Below, one piece after another: positions 1 to 7,976 of a DNA stretch of 33,767 nucleotides (positions within the stretch are counted from its first letter, which is position 1; every line of letters starts with the position of its first letter). Location of the stretch: positions 1-33,767 of the forward strand of contig CAJURK010000035.1 of assembly GCA_910588745.1 (NCBI GenBank), in the 5' to 3' direction. The notes under the pieces were generated by a model, which saw only the letters and a list, made by a program, of their open reading frames with translations, searched no databases and had not been told where the DNA came from. A program made the translations under genes and the position numbers. This DNA is from an uncultured Dorea sp. GTDB lineage: Bacteria > Bacillota > Clostridia > Lachnospirales > Lachnospiraceae.

Positions 1-146
1 TCTCCCTCAAAACACTTTGTGAGAAAATCATCATCAAGCAGGCGAAAACCTCTTAGCCTCTGTAGATCTTCCTGATGTTTCTGGTCTATCTGTTCCGCCA
101 CTCTCAATTTTCCCACATGCATTCCCTTTCGTTTTCGTATCTTCAT
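1..146 (-). CDS. Rpn/PD-(D/E)XK nuclease transposase-like protein, N-terminal part
   Basis: The first 48 codons of a gene that runs off the left edge. A start ATG at 146 follows an AGGAGG site at 161-166. The peptide is basic at first and then contains RGFRLLDDDFLTKCFEG, which resembles the N-terminal signature of the Rpn-type PD-(D/E)XK nuclease/transposase family found in many copies in Lachnospiraceae genomes. The catalytic part lies outside the window, so intactness cannot be judged. It lies downstream of the tad operon on the same strand, separated by about 215 bases. Family assignment rests on this short motif only. Confidence 0.55.
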   Translation of the reverse strand, partial: MKIRKRKGMHVGKLRVAEQIDQKHQEDLQRLRGFRLLDDDFLTKCFEG

Positions 147-360
147 ACTACCATAGCCCTCCTCCTTTTACAAGCCGGGAGCCAGCGCCTTTCTGAATCC
201 CAGCCTGTTTCCGGCGTCGTGGTAATCATAGTGTCCTCTGTGATTTTCCCGTTATCCGTAAATTCCCCTTTTCATGCAATTAGTTTTTACTATCTCTTAC
301 TCACGATTTCCTTCGCCGCCGCTTTGGTTGGCAGGAGGCAGTTCACAAATAATTTTCTAA
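147..360. other. Intergenic stretch between the tad operon and the left-edge gene
   Basis: No convincing gene, promoter or terminator was found. On the minus strand only short frames occur, broken by stops. There is no GC-rich hairpin with a T-run behind the DUF6382 gene, so read-through into the left-edge gene cannot be excluded. Confidence 0.4.
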
Positions 361-1185
361 TTACAATTCTTCTTCATCAATATAAACTCCGTCCCAATCT
401 CCCCATTTAGGACGTTTATGCCGATGGAGGAGGCGTTTCACTGGATTCCACAGATTATCTGTTTCTTTCAGAATCTTACTCCCCATTTCCTGTCTGGCAA
501 TCCAATCATGTTCCTCTCTGTCATATTCCACTGTCCTCTGCTGCCAGAGTTCCTCTTGACGGCCGCTCTCCTCCTCCGGCTCATATCGCCGTCCTTCAGA
601 TTCTTTCTTTTCTTTTCCGGTTATTTCAATTTGTTCCTCTTCCGCCTTCATTTTTTCTAATTCTTTTATAATCTTTTTCAGGCTGTAATTCTCCTTCATA
701 GTCTCTTTATGAAGAAAAAACGCTGTTTTAACACTGGGAATATCCTGATAATCCGTCCATTGTACAAAGTCGTCCATCAGCCGATGAAAAGACAGGCGAA
801 TATCTTCCTCTCCCTGAGGGAAATAACAAAACCTGCAGCCCCCGTCCTCATAAAATATGTATTCCGGATTCAAAAGCAATCGGTTTGGGTTCAGAAGATA
901 GCCTTGCGTTTCTTCTATTACTTCCTGTATCTGCGTCAAGAATCCTTTCATTTCTTCCCCGGTTATCTTCTTCTGTTTATAGTACCGCCGCAACGATGTC
1001 AGACCCGTTATATCGTACTCATAAACTGTATTTTTTCCCTCCCCGTGACCACTGATCGGAATCAGCCCATTGATTGTATTCTCGCGAATCATCCGAACCT
1101 GATAATCCTCCGTATATAAACCAGGAAGACTTATCTTAAGCCTGATCTGGTTCAGCTCTTTCTTTATCTCCGTCTGAAATTCCAC
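361..1185 (-). CDS. DUF6382-type protein, tad operon distal gene, no FHA domain
   Basis: A 274-residue soluble protein with no signal peptide or membrane segment. Its N-terminal two thirds resemble the DUF6382 domain found in Lachnospiraceae tad loci, where it usually precedes a C-terminal FHA phosphopeptide-binding domain. Here the protein ends in a charged, Glu-rich stretch and KRPKWGDWDGVYIDEEEL, with no FHA fold visible, so it is shorter than the usual architecture. I chose the GTG at 1185 because AAAGGA stands about 8 bases before it; the upstream ATG at 1203 has no ribosome binding site. It is the last gene of the tad run. A regulatory or scaffold role inside the cell is inference. Confidence 0.6.
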   Translation of the reverse strand: MEFQTEIKKELNQIRLKISLPGLYTEDYQVRMIRENTINGLIPISGHGEGKNTVYEYDITGLTSLRRYYKQKKITGEEMKGFLTQIQEVIEETQGYLLNPNRLLLNPEYIFYEDGGCRFCYFPQGEEDIRLSFHRLMDDFVQWTDYQDIPSVKTAFFLHKETMKENYSLKKIIKELEKMKAEEEQIEITGKEKKESEGRRYEPEEESGRQEELWQQRTVEYDREEHDWIARQEMGSKILKETDNLWNPVKRLLHRHKRPKWGDWDGVYIDEEEL

Positions 1186-1284
1186 TTTACTATTCCTTTC
1201 CATATATTAGGTTTAACCATACAGATCCAACATACCGGCAGCCCTTTCTTTCATGTACTGAGATAACGCTTCTTTTCATACCGC

Positions 1285-1752
1285 TCATGGCAGAAGTTTC
1301 CGGTATTTACGAATCTTGGCTTCCGGCTTCGTTATTCCGGCTGTCTCTGTTACAGACAGCCGGATTTTTCCCCTTACGGCGCTTGCTTTTACCACAACTT
1401 TTTCTTCGTCAATCTGTGCGCTTCCCTGTACTTTACCGAAAAGAATACATTTTCCCAGCGCACGCTCTTCAAATACCGCTTCCACTGTCTCCGCCGTCGC
1501 TCCGCTTTTCTCCCTTGCTTTCGCGCTTCCCACCACAGCCGCCTCATAGGCGCAGGAAGCAATAATTTCCTTATCATGGTAATAAAATATTCCCATAACG
1601 CTCAGGAAAAATACCAGCAGCATAACCGGCGCTATATAAGCCATTTCAATGGTAATCATTCCGGAAAATTCCCGGTCTGTTATGTTTTGCGCCCGGCAAC
1701 ACCTCATTCCATTTTGATTTTTCATCTGTTTTTTACATGCTCCTTTTTGCAT
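1285..1752 (-). CDS. TadE-like pseudopilin (small)
   Basis: A 155-residue protein with a TadE-type N-terminus. A charged leader is followed by SGMITIEMAYIAPVMLLVFF, in which Gly31 and Glu36 fit the G|xxxxE pattern cut by prepilin peptidase, then one hydrophobic helix (about 38-57) and a C-terminal domain predicted outside the membrane. TadE/TadF proteins are minor pseudopilins of the tight-adherence system. The ATG at 1752 has AAAGGAAAGGA upstream; a longer frame reaching 1938 overlaps the peptidase gene and lacks a ribosome binding site. It lies 58 bases after the prepilin peptidase gene, which is its likely processing enzyme. Confidence 0.75.
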   Translation of the reverse strand: MQKGACKKQMKNQNGMRCCRAQNITDREFSGMITIEMAYIAPVMLLVFFLSVMGIFYYHDKEIIASCAYEAAVVGSAKAREKSGATAETVEAVFEERALGKCILFGKVQGSAQIDEEKVVVKASAVRGKIRLSVTETAGITKPEAKIRKYRKLLP

Positions 1753-1810
1753 GTTCTTATCCTTTCCTTTTGTTTTCAAAATCTTACTTTTGTTACTTAA
1801 ACAACGGTCT

Positions 1811-2296
1811 CTAATGTAACAAAAGTATCTCTTCCGCCCACATAACTGCATACCCTGCCGCAAGAAACGGCACCAGAGGAAGCGTCGTTCCACGCCTGTA
1901 TCTGTGCAGCATAAGTACCGCCGCCGCGGCCGCGGCAACTCCTATCCAGGAGATGCACAAAACTTCCAGAAGATTCCAGACGCCCAGATACACTCCGAGT
2001 ATACATAGAAGCCAGCTATCGCCATATCCTAGCTGTTCTCCTGTCACCCTGCTCACCAGGACAAACACCAAGCCCACCGCAAGCCCTCCCATTGCCGCCC
2101 ACAAGTGTTCTCTGCCGGCCAATGCCAGATAAACGGCTGCCAGAATACTTCCAAGTATCAGCACCGAACCAGAGATTCTCCGGCTTTTCAAATCCGTCAC
2201 TGACAAACCCGCAAGCATACCTATACAAATAATTCTGCTTATTACAAGCATACCGTTTTCCGCTGTATATTGATTTATCTGCTGCACTTTGAACAC
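1811..2296 (-). CDS. tadV: Prepilin peptidase, A24 family (TadV/CpaA type)
   Basis: A 161-residue integral membrane aspartic peptidase that should cut the leaders of the Flp pilin and the TadE-like pseudopilins. Both active-site aspartates are visible: SVTDLKSRRIS near residue 34 and the GxGD motif GYGDSW near 91. About five hydrophobic segments surround them, and there is no N-terminal methyltransferase-type domain, as expected for the short TadV/CpaA form. The start is a GTG at 2296 with GGGGAAAGGGG just before it, overlapping the end of the upstream gene by 22 bases, so translation is probably coupled. An internal ATG at codon 16 is the alternative. This is the only prepilin peptidase in the window, and may also serve the second filament operon at 28459-33491. 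Confidence 0.85.
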   Translation of the reverse strand: MFKVQQINQYTAENGMLVISRIICIGMLAGLSVTDLKSRRISGSVLILGSILAAVYLALAGREHLWAAMGGLAVGLVFVLVSRVTGEQLGYGDSWLLCILGVYLGVWNLLEVLCISWIGVAAAAAAVLMLHRYRRGTTLPLVPFLAAGYAVMWAEEILLLH

Positions 2297-3120
2297 GCCC
2301 CTTTCCCCACTGCCTCTGTCAGCGAAACCGCATAGATGGTTCTCTTTAACCCGCTGCAGCCGAGCGAATTATGATACCTGTCTCCATAATCTGTAATATA
2401 GACTTCGCCCGCCGCCCCGCCGTGTACGCAGCGTTCGCATGCATGATATTTTCCCTGACTGCCGTTACGCAGTTCCTCTACCGCTGCGGAAGGAACCATG
2501 CGAATTGACAATTCCAGATAATTACAATGATAATCCCGGTGATAAACCATTCCATTTTCTGTTACATACACGGTCTCTTCCTCTCCTTGTCCAAAGCCGG
2601 AACGTACATAGCCCGTCCAGCCCTTCATCCTCATAGATTCTTCCATACGTACCGGATTCGCAGCAAACACCGGAACCGGAAGCTTCACCTGATAAGTCGC
2701 TCTAAGCTCCAGAATCCCCGTTACTACGGACATTCTGGATTTTTCACAGTGAATCCCTCCGCTTCCGCCAACAACCACGCTGCGCTCCAGGCGCTCTCCT
2801 CCAATCGCAGACACAATATCTGCCTCCAGACCCCCTGGAGTAACGAAACGCTTCGCATAAGCTTCTTCAGCCGCTTTCTTTCCTGCATACTGCATTCCGG
2901 CGCGAATCGTAGTTCGGATAGACATCACTTCAATCATATAAAACAACGCAAGCGCCGCCAGAAAAAATAACGGTATTGCAAGCGCCGCCTCCACGGTTAT
3001 TACAGCCTTTTTCCAAGAAAGGCAGAAGGATGTTCTTTTGGAGATTCGGAACCTTCGCCTGCAATGAGTTTGATATGAAGATATTGGATATAAGGGTTTC
3101 TGCCTTCTATAAGACATCAT
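2275..3120 (-). CDS. TadE-like pseudopilin with two His-Cys-CxxC modules
   Basis: A 281-residue protein. Residues 37-64 form the TadE-type segment (VITVEAALAIPLFFLAALAL), with Glu44 in the usual place but Ala rather than Gly before the presumed cleavage point. After a central domain, the C-terminus carries a duplicated module: VYVTENGMVYHRDYHC at 184-199 with CERC at 228-231, and VYITDYGDRYHNSLGC at 240-255 with CSKC at 276-279. Each copy offers one His and three Cys, a layout like the Ada-type zinc knuckles attached to some secreted nucleases. Zinc binding and location outside the cell are inference. The ATG at 3120 follows AAAGGAG. A 118-base gap separates it from the upstream gene, unusual in this tight operon, and a 22-bp inverted repeat brackets its start. 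Confidence 0.7.
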   Translation of the reverse strand: MMSYRRQKPLYPISSYQTHCRRRFRISKRTSFCLSWKKAVITVEAALAIPLFFLAALALFYMIEVMSIRTTIRAGMQYAGKKAAEEAYAKRFVTPGGLEADIVSAIGGERLERSVVVGGSGGIHCEKSRMSVVTGILELRATYQVKLPVPVFAANPVRMEESMRMKGWTGYVRSGFGQGEEETVYVTENGMVYHRDYHCNYLELSIRMVPSAAVEELRNGSQGKYHACERCVHGGAAGEVYITDYGDRYHNSLGCSGLKRTIYAVSLTEAVGKGACSKCSR

Positions 3121-3227
3121 TAAAGTCTTCTCCTTTCACTAAGAATAATTCTTTTTTGTTCTGTTTCTTTGCCATTCAAACAGAACGTCTGCTTTTTGGA
3201 TTTCCCTCCAAAAGAACATCCTTCTGC
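3022..3227. repeat. 22-bp perfect inverted repeat around a start codon
   Basis: The arms at 3022-3043 and 3206-3227 are exact reverse complements over 22 bases, separated by 162 bases. One arm lies in codons 26-33 of the TadE-like gene, the other in the gap before it. The loop contains that gene's ribosome binding site and ATG, plus a smaller hairpin (arms 3158-3166 and 3178-3186). Confidence 0.85.
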
Positions 3228-3238
3228 TTTCCCCGGAA

Positions 3239-4624
3239 CTACTCATACCCATAATAAGTAGGAAACCGGTATGTAATTCCCCTTCGCAGGCTAACCTCCG
3301 ACTGAAGCTCTATTCTGCTGATACAATCATCTGCACGAAACCACGACAGACCCTTTTCCCGCTGCAGGCACAGTTCAATCATATCCAAAACCCGAAGAGG
3401 CATATTCTTCCTGCTGTTCACAAACAGAAGCGCTCTTAGATATTCTTTATATTTCATTCCGCCTTCTATGTCCGCGCCTTCCTGTCCGCCGTCCTTAGAA
3501 CCCAGGTTCATCAGTCCCGAAAGAGAGAGCTGCCAGTTCTCAGCCGTCTTCGTAAAAGGAACCCCATACCCTTTCATAAGCGACCGCAGATCCATGACGC
3601 TTTCGCCAAAGGCCCAGGCAAGCAGCAGGACTTGCGTAAGCGCTTCTGCAGCCGCCGGAAGCGCCGCAACCGTACACAGCGTCAGCGCCAGAGCCTTTGC
3701 TTCTGCCCGTTTAGCCGCGTCGCCCTGCAAATACGTATAATTCGGAACAAATCTGAGAACCGCCAGCCTTTTTAATACTGCCTCCAGATTCTCACGGTCG
3801 CTGCTTTTGCCCTCCAGAATATACTCTACCTCATAATCCAGCGCTTCACTCCCTCCGCTGTTCCCGGCATCCGCCGCCGAAGAAAAATGTGTAAGCACAT
3901 ATTCCCCAAACGCGATTCCCGATAATTCCGGTTTATCGGCCACATCGGAAAAATCGCCTCTGCCTGTTCTAAGACTTCTATGAGATACCATCCCCGATTC
4001 CTCCACCGCCTTCTCCGATATCTTTTTTTCTTTTGGCATCGCCAATTCTGTCAGAGGCGTCGCCGCAAGCTGCCGTATATTAGGAAGCGGGTTATCTTCT
4101 TCCGGAAGCTCTGCTTGATTCTCCGTCAGCATCCCTGAAAGTTCCTGACTAAGAGACTCTTCTGTCTGCTGCAGCCGCCCGGCTGCTTCCTCCTGTTCTT
4201 CCCATCGGTTCATACTGCCCAGCAGATGGTTCAGAGAGCCAAGGCCGTATCTGCTCTCCATAAAACGCGCCGCCTGTTCTAAGAATGCCTGCCCGTTTCC
4301 ATCTGTTAGGAACTGGATTCTTAGAATCTCCTGCTCCATACCAGAAGCCCCGTAATAAGACAGCCTGTCCAGCACATGCTCTTCGCTGTAACTTCCGCTT
4401 TCATACCCTCCGTCCAGAGCAAAAATCTCAAATTCCTCCAATAAATCTCTCTGATATTCGGCAAAGACGGATTCCACCGCGCGGTTCATATCTGTCCTGC
4501 GGTAGCTTTTCGCGGACTGCAAGGAGGCGCTCTCCATCATGCTTCCCGCAAAAGCCGCCAGCAGTACAAATATTAACGCCAGAAATGCCGTCACCTCGCC
4601 TCGCTTAGATTCCCGCGCTCTCAC
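3239..4624 (-). CDS. DUF5702 protein (TadG-like), tad operon
   Basis: About 461 residues. An N-terminal anchor, RGEVTAFLALIFVLLAAFAG, has the G-x-V-T-x-F-x-A-L pattern of TadG/DUF5702 proteins, and the rest is a long, mixed-charge domain probably outside the membrane. DUF5702 proteins are encoded in Firmicute tad loci between the Flp pilin and the TadE-like genes, as here. The open frame begins at a TTG at 4654 that has no ribosome binding site; I prefer the GTG at 4624 preceded by GAGAAG, overlapping the flp gene by 20 bases, but the start is uncertain. A role in assembly or adhesion of the pilus is inferred from context. Confidence 0.7.
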   Translation of the reverse strand: MRARESKRGEVTAFLALIFVLLAAFAGSMMESASLQSAKSYRRTDMNRAVESVFAEYQRDLLEEFEIFALDGGYESGSYSEEHVLDRLSYYGASGMEQEILRIQFLTDGNGQAFLEQAARFMESRYGLGSLNHLLGSMNRWEEQEEAAGRLQQTEESLSQELSGMLTENQAELPEEDNPLPNIRQLAATPLTELAMPKEKKISEKAVEESGMVSHRSLRTGRGDFSDVADKPELSGIAFGEYVLTHFSSAADAGNSGGSEALDYEVEYILEGKSSDRENLEAVLKRLAVLRFVPNYTYLQGDAAKRAEAKALALTLCTVAALPAAAEALTQVLLLAWAFGESVMDLRSLMKGYGVPFTKTAENWQLSLSGLMNLGSKDGGQEGADIEGGMKYKEYLRALLFVNSRKNMPLRVLDMIELCLQREKGLSWFRADDCISRIELQSEVSLRRGITYRFPTYYGYE

Positions 4625-4811
4625 TGGTAATCTTCTCAAAAATTGTGTTAACAAGACTGGTAAGCTGAGACTTAAAAATAATTACCAGCCCGATCAGAAC
4701 CACAAGAATCAGAATAACCTCTACTACTCCAATGCCTTGTTCATCGGTAAGCCGTTCCTTAATTTTTTGTCCAGCCGCCCTAAGTTTCCGCATAATCAAT
4801 GCCACTGTCAT
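4605..4811 (-). CDS. flp: Flp1-family type IVb pilin
   Basis: A 68-residue major pilin candidate. A positively charged leader ends in DEQG; cutting after Gly26 leaves Glu31 at position +5, the standard prepilin arrangement, followed by the hydrophobic helix VVEVILILVVLIGLVIIF and a short polar tail. The ATG at 4811 has GGGAG about 9 bases upstream. It sits directly after tadC, a typical location for the Flp1-like pilin of Clostridia. Only one copy is present, so it should be the structural subunit of the tad filament. Confidence 0.85.
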   Translation of the reverse strand: MTVALIMRKLRAAGQKIKERLTDEQGIGVVEVILILVVLIGLVIIFKSQLTSLVNTIFEKITSESAGI

Positions 4812-4853
4812 CGTTTTCTTCTCCCTTCCTTCATTCTTTCTATCTGTTTTCTT

Positions 4854-6125
4854 CTACATTTTTATGGATAAAAATGCCGGAATAATTACAATTACAAGCA
4901 CCATTGCCAGCATAAAGAACATTGGTGCAAGAAGTTTGGTCCCGGCTTCTTCTCCTTTTCGTTTTGCCGCCGCTTTTCTTTCTTCAAATGCCTGCTGCGA
5001 CTCCGCTGCCAGCAGCGCTGTAAGCCCCTTTGTCCCTTTACGGAGATTTTGGTCCAAAAGCGATACAAGCTTTCGATATGCTTTTAAACCGCACCGTCTT
5101 CCAAACCGTTCATAGCTCTCGCTTTCTGTAACGCCGCTCTGCATCTCCCGAAAAGCAATCGACATCTCCTCGTAAGCGCGGCGCTCTCCTAAGCTTTCCT
5201 TCTGCCGTTCGTAATCCTGAACAATCTTTTCCCAAGCCTTCTTCACCGTCATTCCCGCGCCAAGAAGCAGCGTCAGCTTATTCATAATCTCCGGATAATC
5301 CAGCATCATCTGCCGTTCCCGCTCTTCTTTTTCCTTCTGTTCATTCTGCTTCTGCAGACTAACCAGCAGAAGGCAGACAATCGGCCCCATAGCCAGCACG
5401 TACCAGCCTCTTGGATTATCCGGGTTGCGAAGCTCCACTTTTCTGCCGTCCACCTCGCCGGGCAGCCTCAGCACATCCTCTTCCCGGGTGCGTTCTTCTT
5501 CCTTTGCAATAACCCGGCTTACCTGAGCCGCGCTCTTTTCCCTCCCGGTCATCTTTGGAGGAAATATTCTGGCATTCATTTCTTCCAGCGCCCGCATACT
5601 CTCGTCTTCCCTGTAAATCATACACGCTTTCAGCTTCACTATCACGCCTTCCGGTTCTTCTTCCAGCGCTTTCTCATTCAATTCTCCATAGATGTTCACC
5701 AGGTCGTAACGGTCAAGCTCCCAGGACACATCCACCGGTTCTCCCGGAATCTCCGTTACCAGTTTTAGGTCAGAACGCACTTCATCCAATCGCTCGTTCT
5801 CTCCCAGTATCAGCGGCTCAAGCTTCTCTGACGCACGGCGAAATACCGCCCTTATCTCGTCGTTCGTATACCGCTTTTCATCCACCTCGATCTCCAAGGA
5901 ATTCGCTTCTTCCCCGTCAATCTTCATCCGAAGAATCCGGCTCGTACCGCCCTCCCCATAACTGTTTCTCCGAATCTCCGTAACCAGGCGGGCCGTTTCT
6001 TTCTTGTCGGATATAACAAGTACTGCTGCCGCCGCTGCGCTGATTACCAGCGCCGCAGCCATTACACTTCGATATTTACAATCTTTTCCCCAAGCATATA
6101 AGCGCCGAAATAAATTCCCAAACAT
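4854..6125 (-). CDS. tadC: TadC-type inner membrane platform protein with extended N-terminal domain
   Basis: A 423-residue member of the type II secretion F family. A first membrane helix (about 20-39) is followed by roughly 200 residues of soluble sequence, a second helix near 243-258, and then the conserved F-domain (LDYPEIMNKLTLLLGAGM, later helices at the C-terminus ending AMVLVIVIIPAFLSI). With TadB it forms the membrane platform on which the TadA ATPase acts. Usual TadC proteins are around 300 residues, so the 200-residue segment between the first two helices is extra. The ATG at 6125 lies inside the end of tadB, which indicates translational coupling. Confidence 0.85.
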   Translation of the reverse strand: MFGNLFRRLYAWGKDCKYRSVMAAALVISAAAAAVLVISDKKETARLVTEIRRNSYGEGGTSRILRMKIDGEEANSLEIEVDEKRYTNDEIRAVFRRASEKLEPLILGENERLDEVRSDLKLVTEIPGEPVDVSWELDRYDLVNIYGELNEKALEEEPEGVIVKLKACMIYREDESMRALEEMNARIFPPKMTGREKSAAQVSRVIAKEEERTREEDVLRLPGEVDGRKVELRNPDNPRGWYVLAMGPIVCLLLVSLQKQNEQKEKEERERQMMLDYPEIMNKLTLLLGAGMTVKKAWEKIVQDYERQKESLGERRAYEEMSIAFREMQSGVTESESYERFGRRCGLKAYRKLVSLLDQNLRKGTKGLTALLAAESQQAFEERKAAAKRKGEEAGTKLLAPMFFMLAMVLVIVIIPAFLSIKM

Positions 6126-6835
6126 ATACTCATCACCCCGATTCCCAGCAGATTCCCATACAGAATTCCCATAAATTCAGGAAAGCTGAGCTTCATATAA
6201 GCAATCATCCCAAACGGAATCGCCGACATTACCTTAAATTCGTACTTCCTGGCCGCAAGCATCGTTTCGATCTCCGCCCGGATCTCTAACTTTTCCCGGA
6301 TTTGTTCCGTCGTAGTTTTGATAATCCCAAGCATATTGCCGCCGCTTTTCTTTGCCATCACAAACACGTTGACAAAATTCCTCACATCCTCCTGGCCAAC
6401 CCGGCCGGCCCATTCTTCCATAATCTGCTCCATAGGCACCTGCAGGTAAATCTGTCTTACCATATGGGTAAATTCACGCTGGATTGCCGCATCCTCTTTA
6501 TATAAAAGACTAAGATCCCTCTTGGTTTCCTTCACAGCGTTCTCCACCGAATATCCTACGCGCATGGACGCCGATATGGACTGAACTGCTTCCCGAAACT
6601 GTTCTTGAAATTCTCTCTGTTTTCTTCCGATACATTCCGCCTCCCATCGGAGAAAATACCAAACGCCAAAAGGCAGAAGCGCAAAAAATGCAATCGCTGA
6701 TTCATAGAACAGATACGCAACCGCCGCCAGCAGTCCCATGGTTCGCGCCGCCGCCAAAATGTATTCAGAGCGTCTGATATCCTGCCGAAAGTAACTTTGC
6801 CTTGTTCGCAAGATCTTGAACCTTCCTCCACTCAC
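6062..6835 (-). CDS. tadB: TadB-type inner membrane platform protein
   Basis: A 257-residue type II secretion F-domain protein with two N-terminal hydrophobic segments (about 28-62), the soluble F-domain (FREAVQSISASMRVGYSVENAV and KKSGGNMLGIIKTT), and two C-terminal helices. It pairs with TadC in the platform of the tad machine. The first possible start is a GTG at 6835; a TTG nine codons in has a better spaced AGGAAGG, so the true N-terminus may be eight residues shorter. It overlaps both tadA and tadC by about 65-70 bases. Confidence 0.85.
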   Translation of the reverse strand: MSGGRFKILRTRQSYFRQDIRRSEYILAAARTMGLLAAVAYLFYESAIAFFALLPFGVWYFLRWEAECIGRKQREFQEQFREAVQSISASMRVGYSVENAVKETKRDLSLLYKEDAAIQREFTHMVRQIYLQVPMEQIMEEWAGRVGQEDVRNFVNVFVMAKKSGGNMLGIIKTTTEQIREKLEIRAEIETMLAARKYEFKVMSAIPFGMIAYMKLSFPEFMGILYGNLLGIGVMSICLGIYFGAYMLGEKIVNIEV

Positions 6836-7976
6836 CGATTACTCTCTCTCCTCTTCTTCCTGTCTCTTCAAACCGGTATAATACCCGTGTATCAATTTCC
6901 TCTCCGTTATAATCCAATACCTCCACCACTTCCAAAACTTTCCTGCTTTTATCCCACAGACGTCCGATATGAATAATAATATCAATCGCCGAAGCAATCT
7001 GCCGCTGGATAGCCGCAAGCGGAATATCCATCCCCATCAGCACCATCGTTTCCAACCGGCGCAGCATATCCCTGGGGCTGTCGGAATGGCCGGTACTAAG
7101 ACTCCCCTTATGACCGGTAGACATAGCCTGCAGCATATCAATCGTCTCAGGCCCCCTCACCTCTCCAACGATTACTCTGTTCGGCCGCATTCGCAGAGCA
7201 GAGCGGATCAAATCACGGATGGTAATCTCCCCCACCCCCTCTACGTTAGCATTGCGGGCTTCCAGCCTAACCAGATTCGGCACATCCGAAATCTGAAGTT
7301 CTGCATTATCCTCAATGGTAATGATCCGTTCATCTTTCGGAATATACTGAGATAATGCATTAAGCATGGTGGTCTTTCCCGACCCGGTGCCCCCGCTAAT
7401 AAAAATGTTATATCCGGCAGCCACCAACTTCTTAAGGACTTCTGCAAGTTCCTCGCTCAACGCTCCTAAAGCTACCAGTCTTCCCATCGTGATCCGTTCC
7501 TTGGGGAACTTCCGGATGGTAACAATCGGCCCGTTTAGAGCTACCGGATAAAGAACCACATTCACCCGGGAGCCGTCCGGAAGCCTGGTATCTACAATCG
7601 GCGTCGCCTCGTTCACCAAACGGTTCGTCCCGGCAACAATCTGCTGAATTACATCCTCTAACTTTTCTCTGGACAAGAAATGCCTATCTGTCAGATACAG
7701 CTTCCCCTGCTTTTCCACAAAGATATTCTGAACGCCGTTAATCATTACCTCTGTAATGTCCTCGTCCTCTATCAGTTCCTGAAGAAGATCCAACTTACGG
7801 AATGCGTTAAATAATTCCTTTCCAAGCTTTGCCCGCATCCCCAGCGAAATATATTCTCCTCTGCTTTCCTCCTCAAGCACGCGGAAAATCAGCTCCTGCA
7901 ATTCTTCATCTTCTACTTCCCTAGACAGATCCATCCGTCCCAGAATCTTTTCTTTTAGCTGTTCTTCTGATATCAC
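6765..7976 (-). CDS. tadA: TadA/CpaF assembly ATPase
   Basis: A 403-residue secretion ATPase that powers Flp pilus assembly. The Walker A motif GGTGSGKTT is at 195-203, Walker B RVIVGEVRG at 267-275 and a His box GHKGSLSTGHSD at 288-299, preceded by the CpaF-type N-terminal domain (EDEDITEVMING; PIVDTRLPDGSRVNVV). It is soluble and should act at the TadB/TadC platform. The GTG start at 7976 has AAAGGA about 9 bases upstream and lies within the end of tadZ, so these genes are coupled. Confidence 0.93.
   Translation of the reverse strand: MISEEQLKEKILGRMDLSREVEDEELQELIFRVLEEESRGEYISLGMRAKLGKELFNAFRKLDLLQELIEDEDITEVMINGVQNIFVEKQGKLYLTDRHFLSREKLEDVIQQIVAGTNRLVNEATPIVDTRLPDGSRVNVVLYPVALNGPIVTIRKFPKERITMGRLVALGALSEELAEVLKKLVAAGYNIFISGGTGSGKTTMLNALSQYIPKDERIITIEDNAELQISDVPNLVRLEARNANVEGVGEITIRDLIRSALRMRPNRVIVGEVRGPETIDMLQAMSTGHKGSLSTGHSDSPRDMLRRLETMVLMGMDIPLAAIQRQIASAIDIIIHIGRLWDKSRKVLEVVEVLDYNGEEIDTRVLYRFEETGRRGERVIGEWRKVQDLANKAKLLSAGYQTL

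Noticed and set aside
1..146. Left-edge gene as part of the tad operon
   Set aside because: The DDDFLTK-type motif belongs to a mobile nuclease family, it has its own ribosome binding site, and a 215-base gap separates it from the operon.
3158..3186. Small hairpin before the TadE-like gene as a terminator
   Set aside because: It is AT-rich, followed by A rather than T on the transcribed strand, and sits inside an operon.
2976..3254. A 92-codon frame on the plus strand across the inverted repeat
   Set aside because: It is antisense to a supported gene, has no ribosome binding site, and its repeated KRTSFC word only reflects the inverted repeat.
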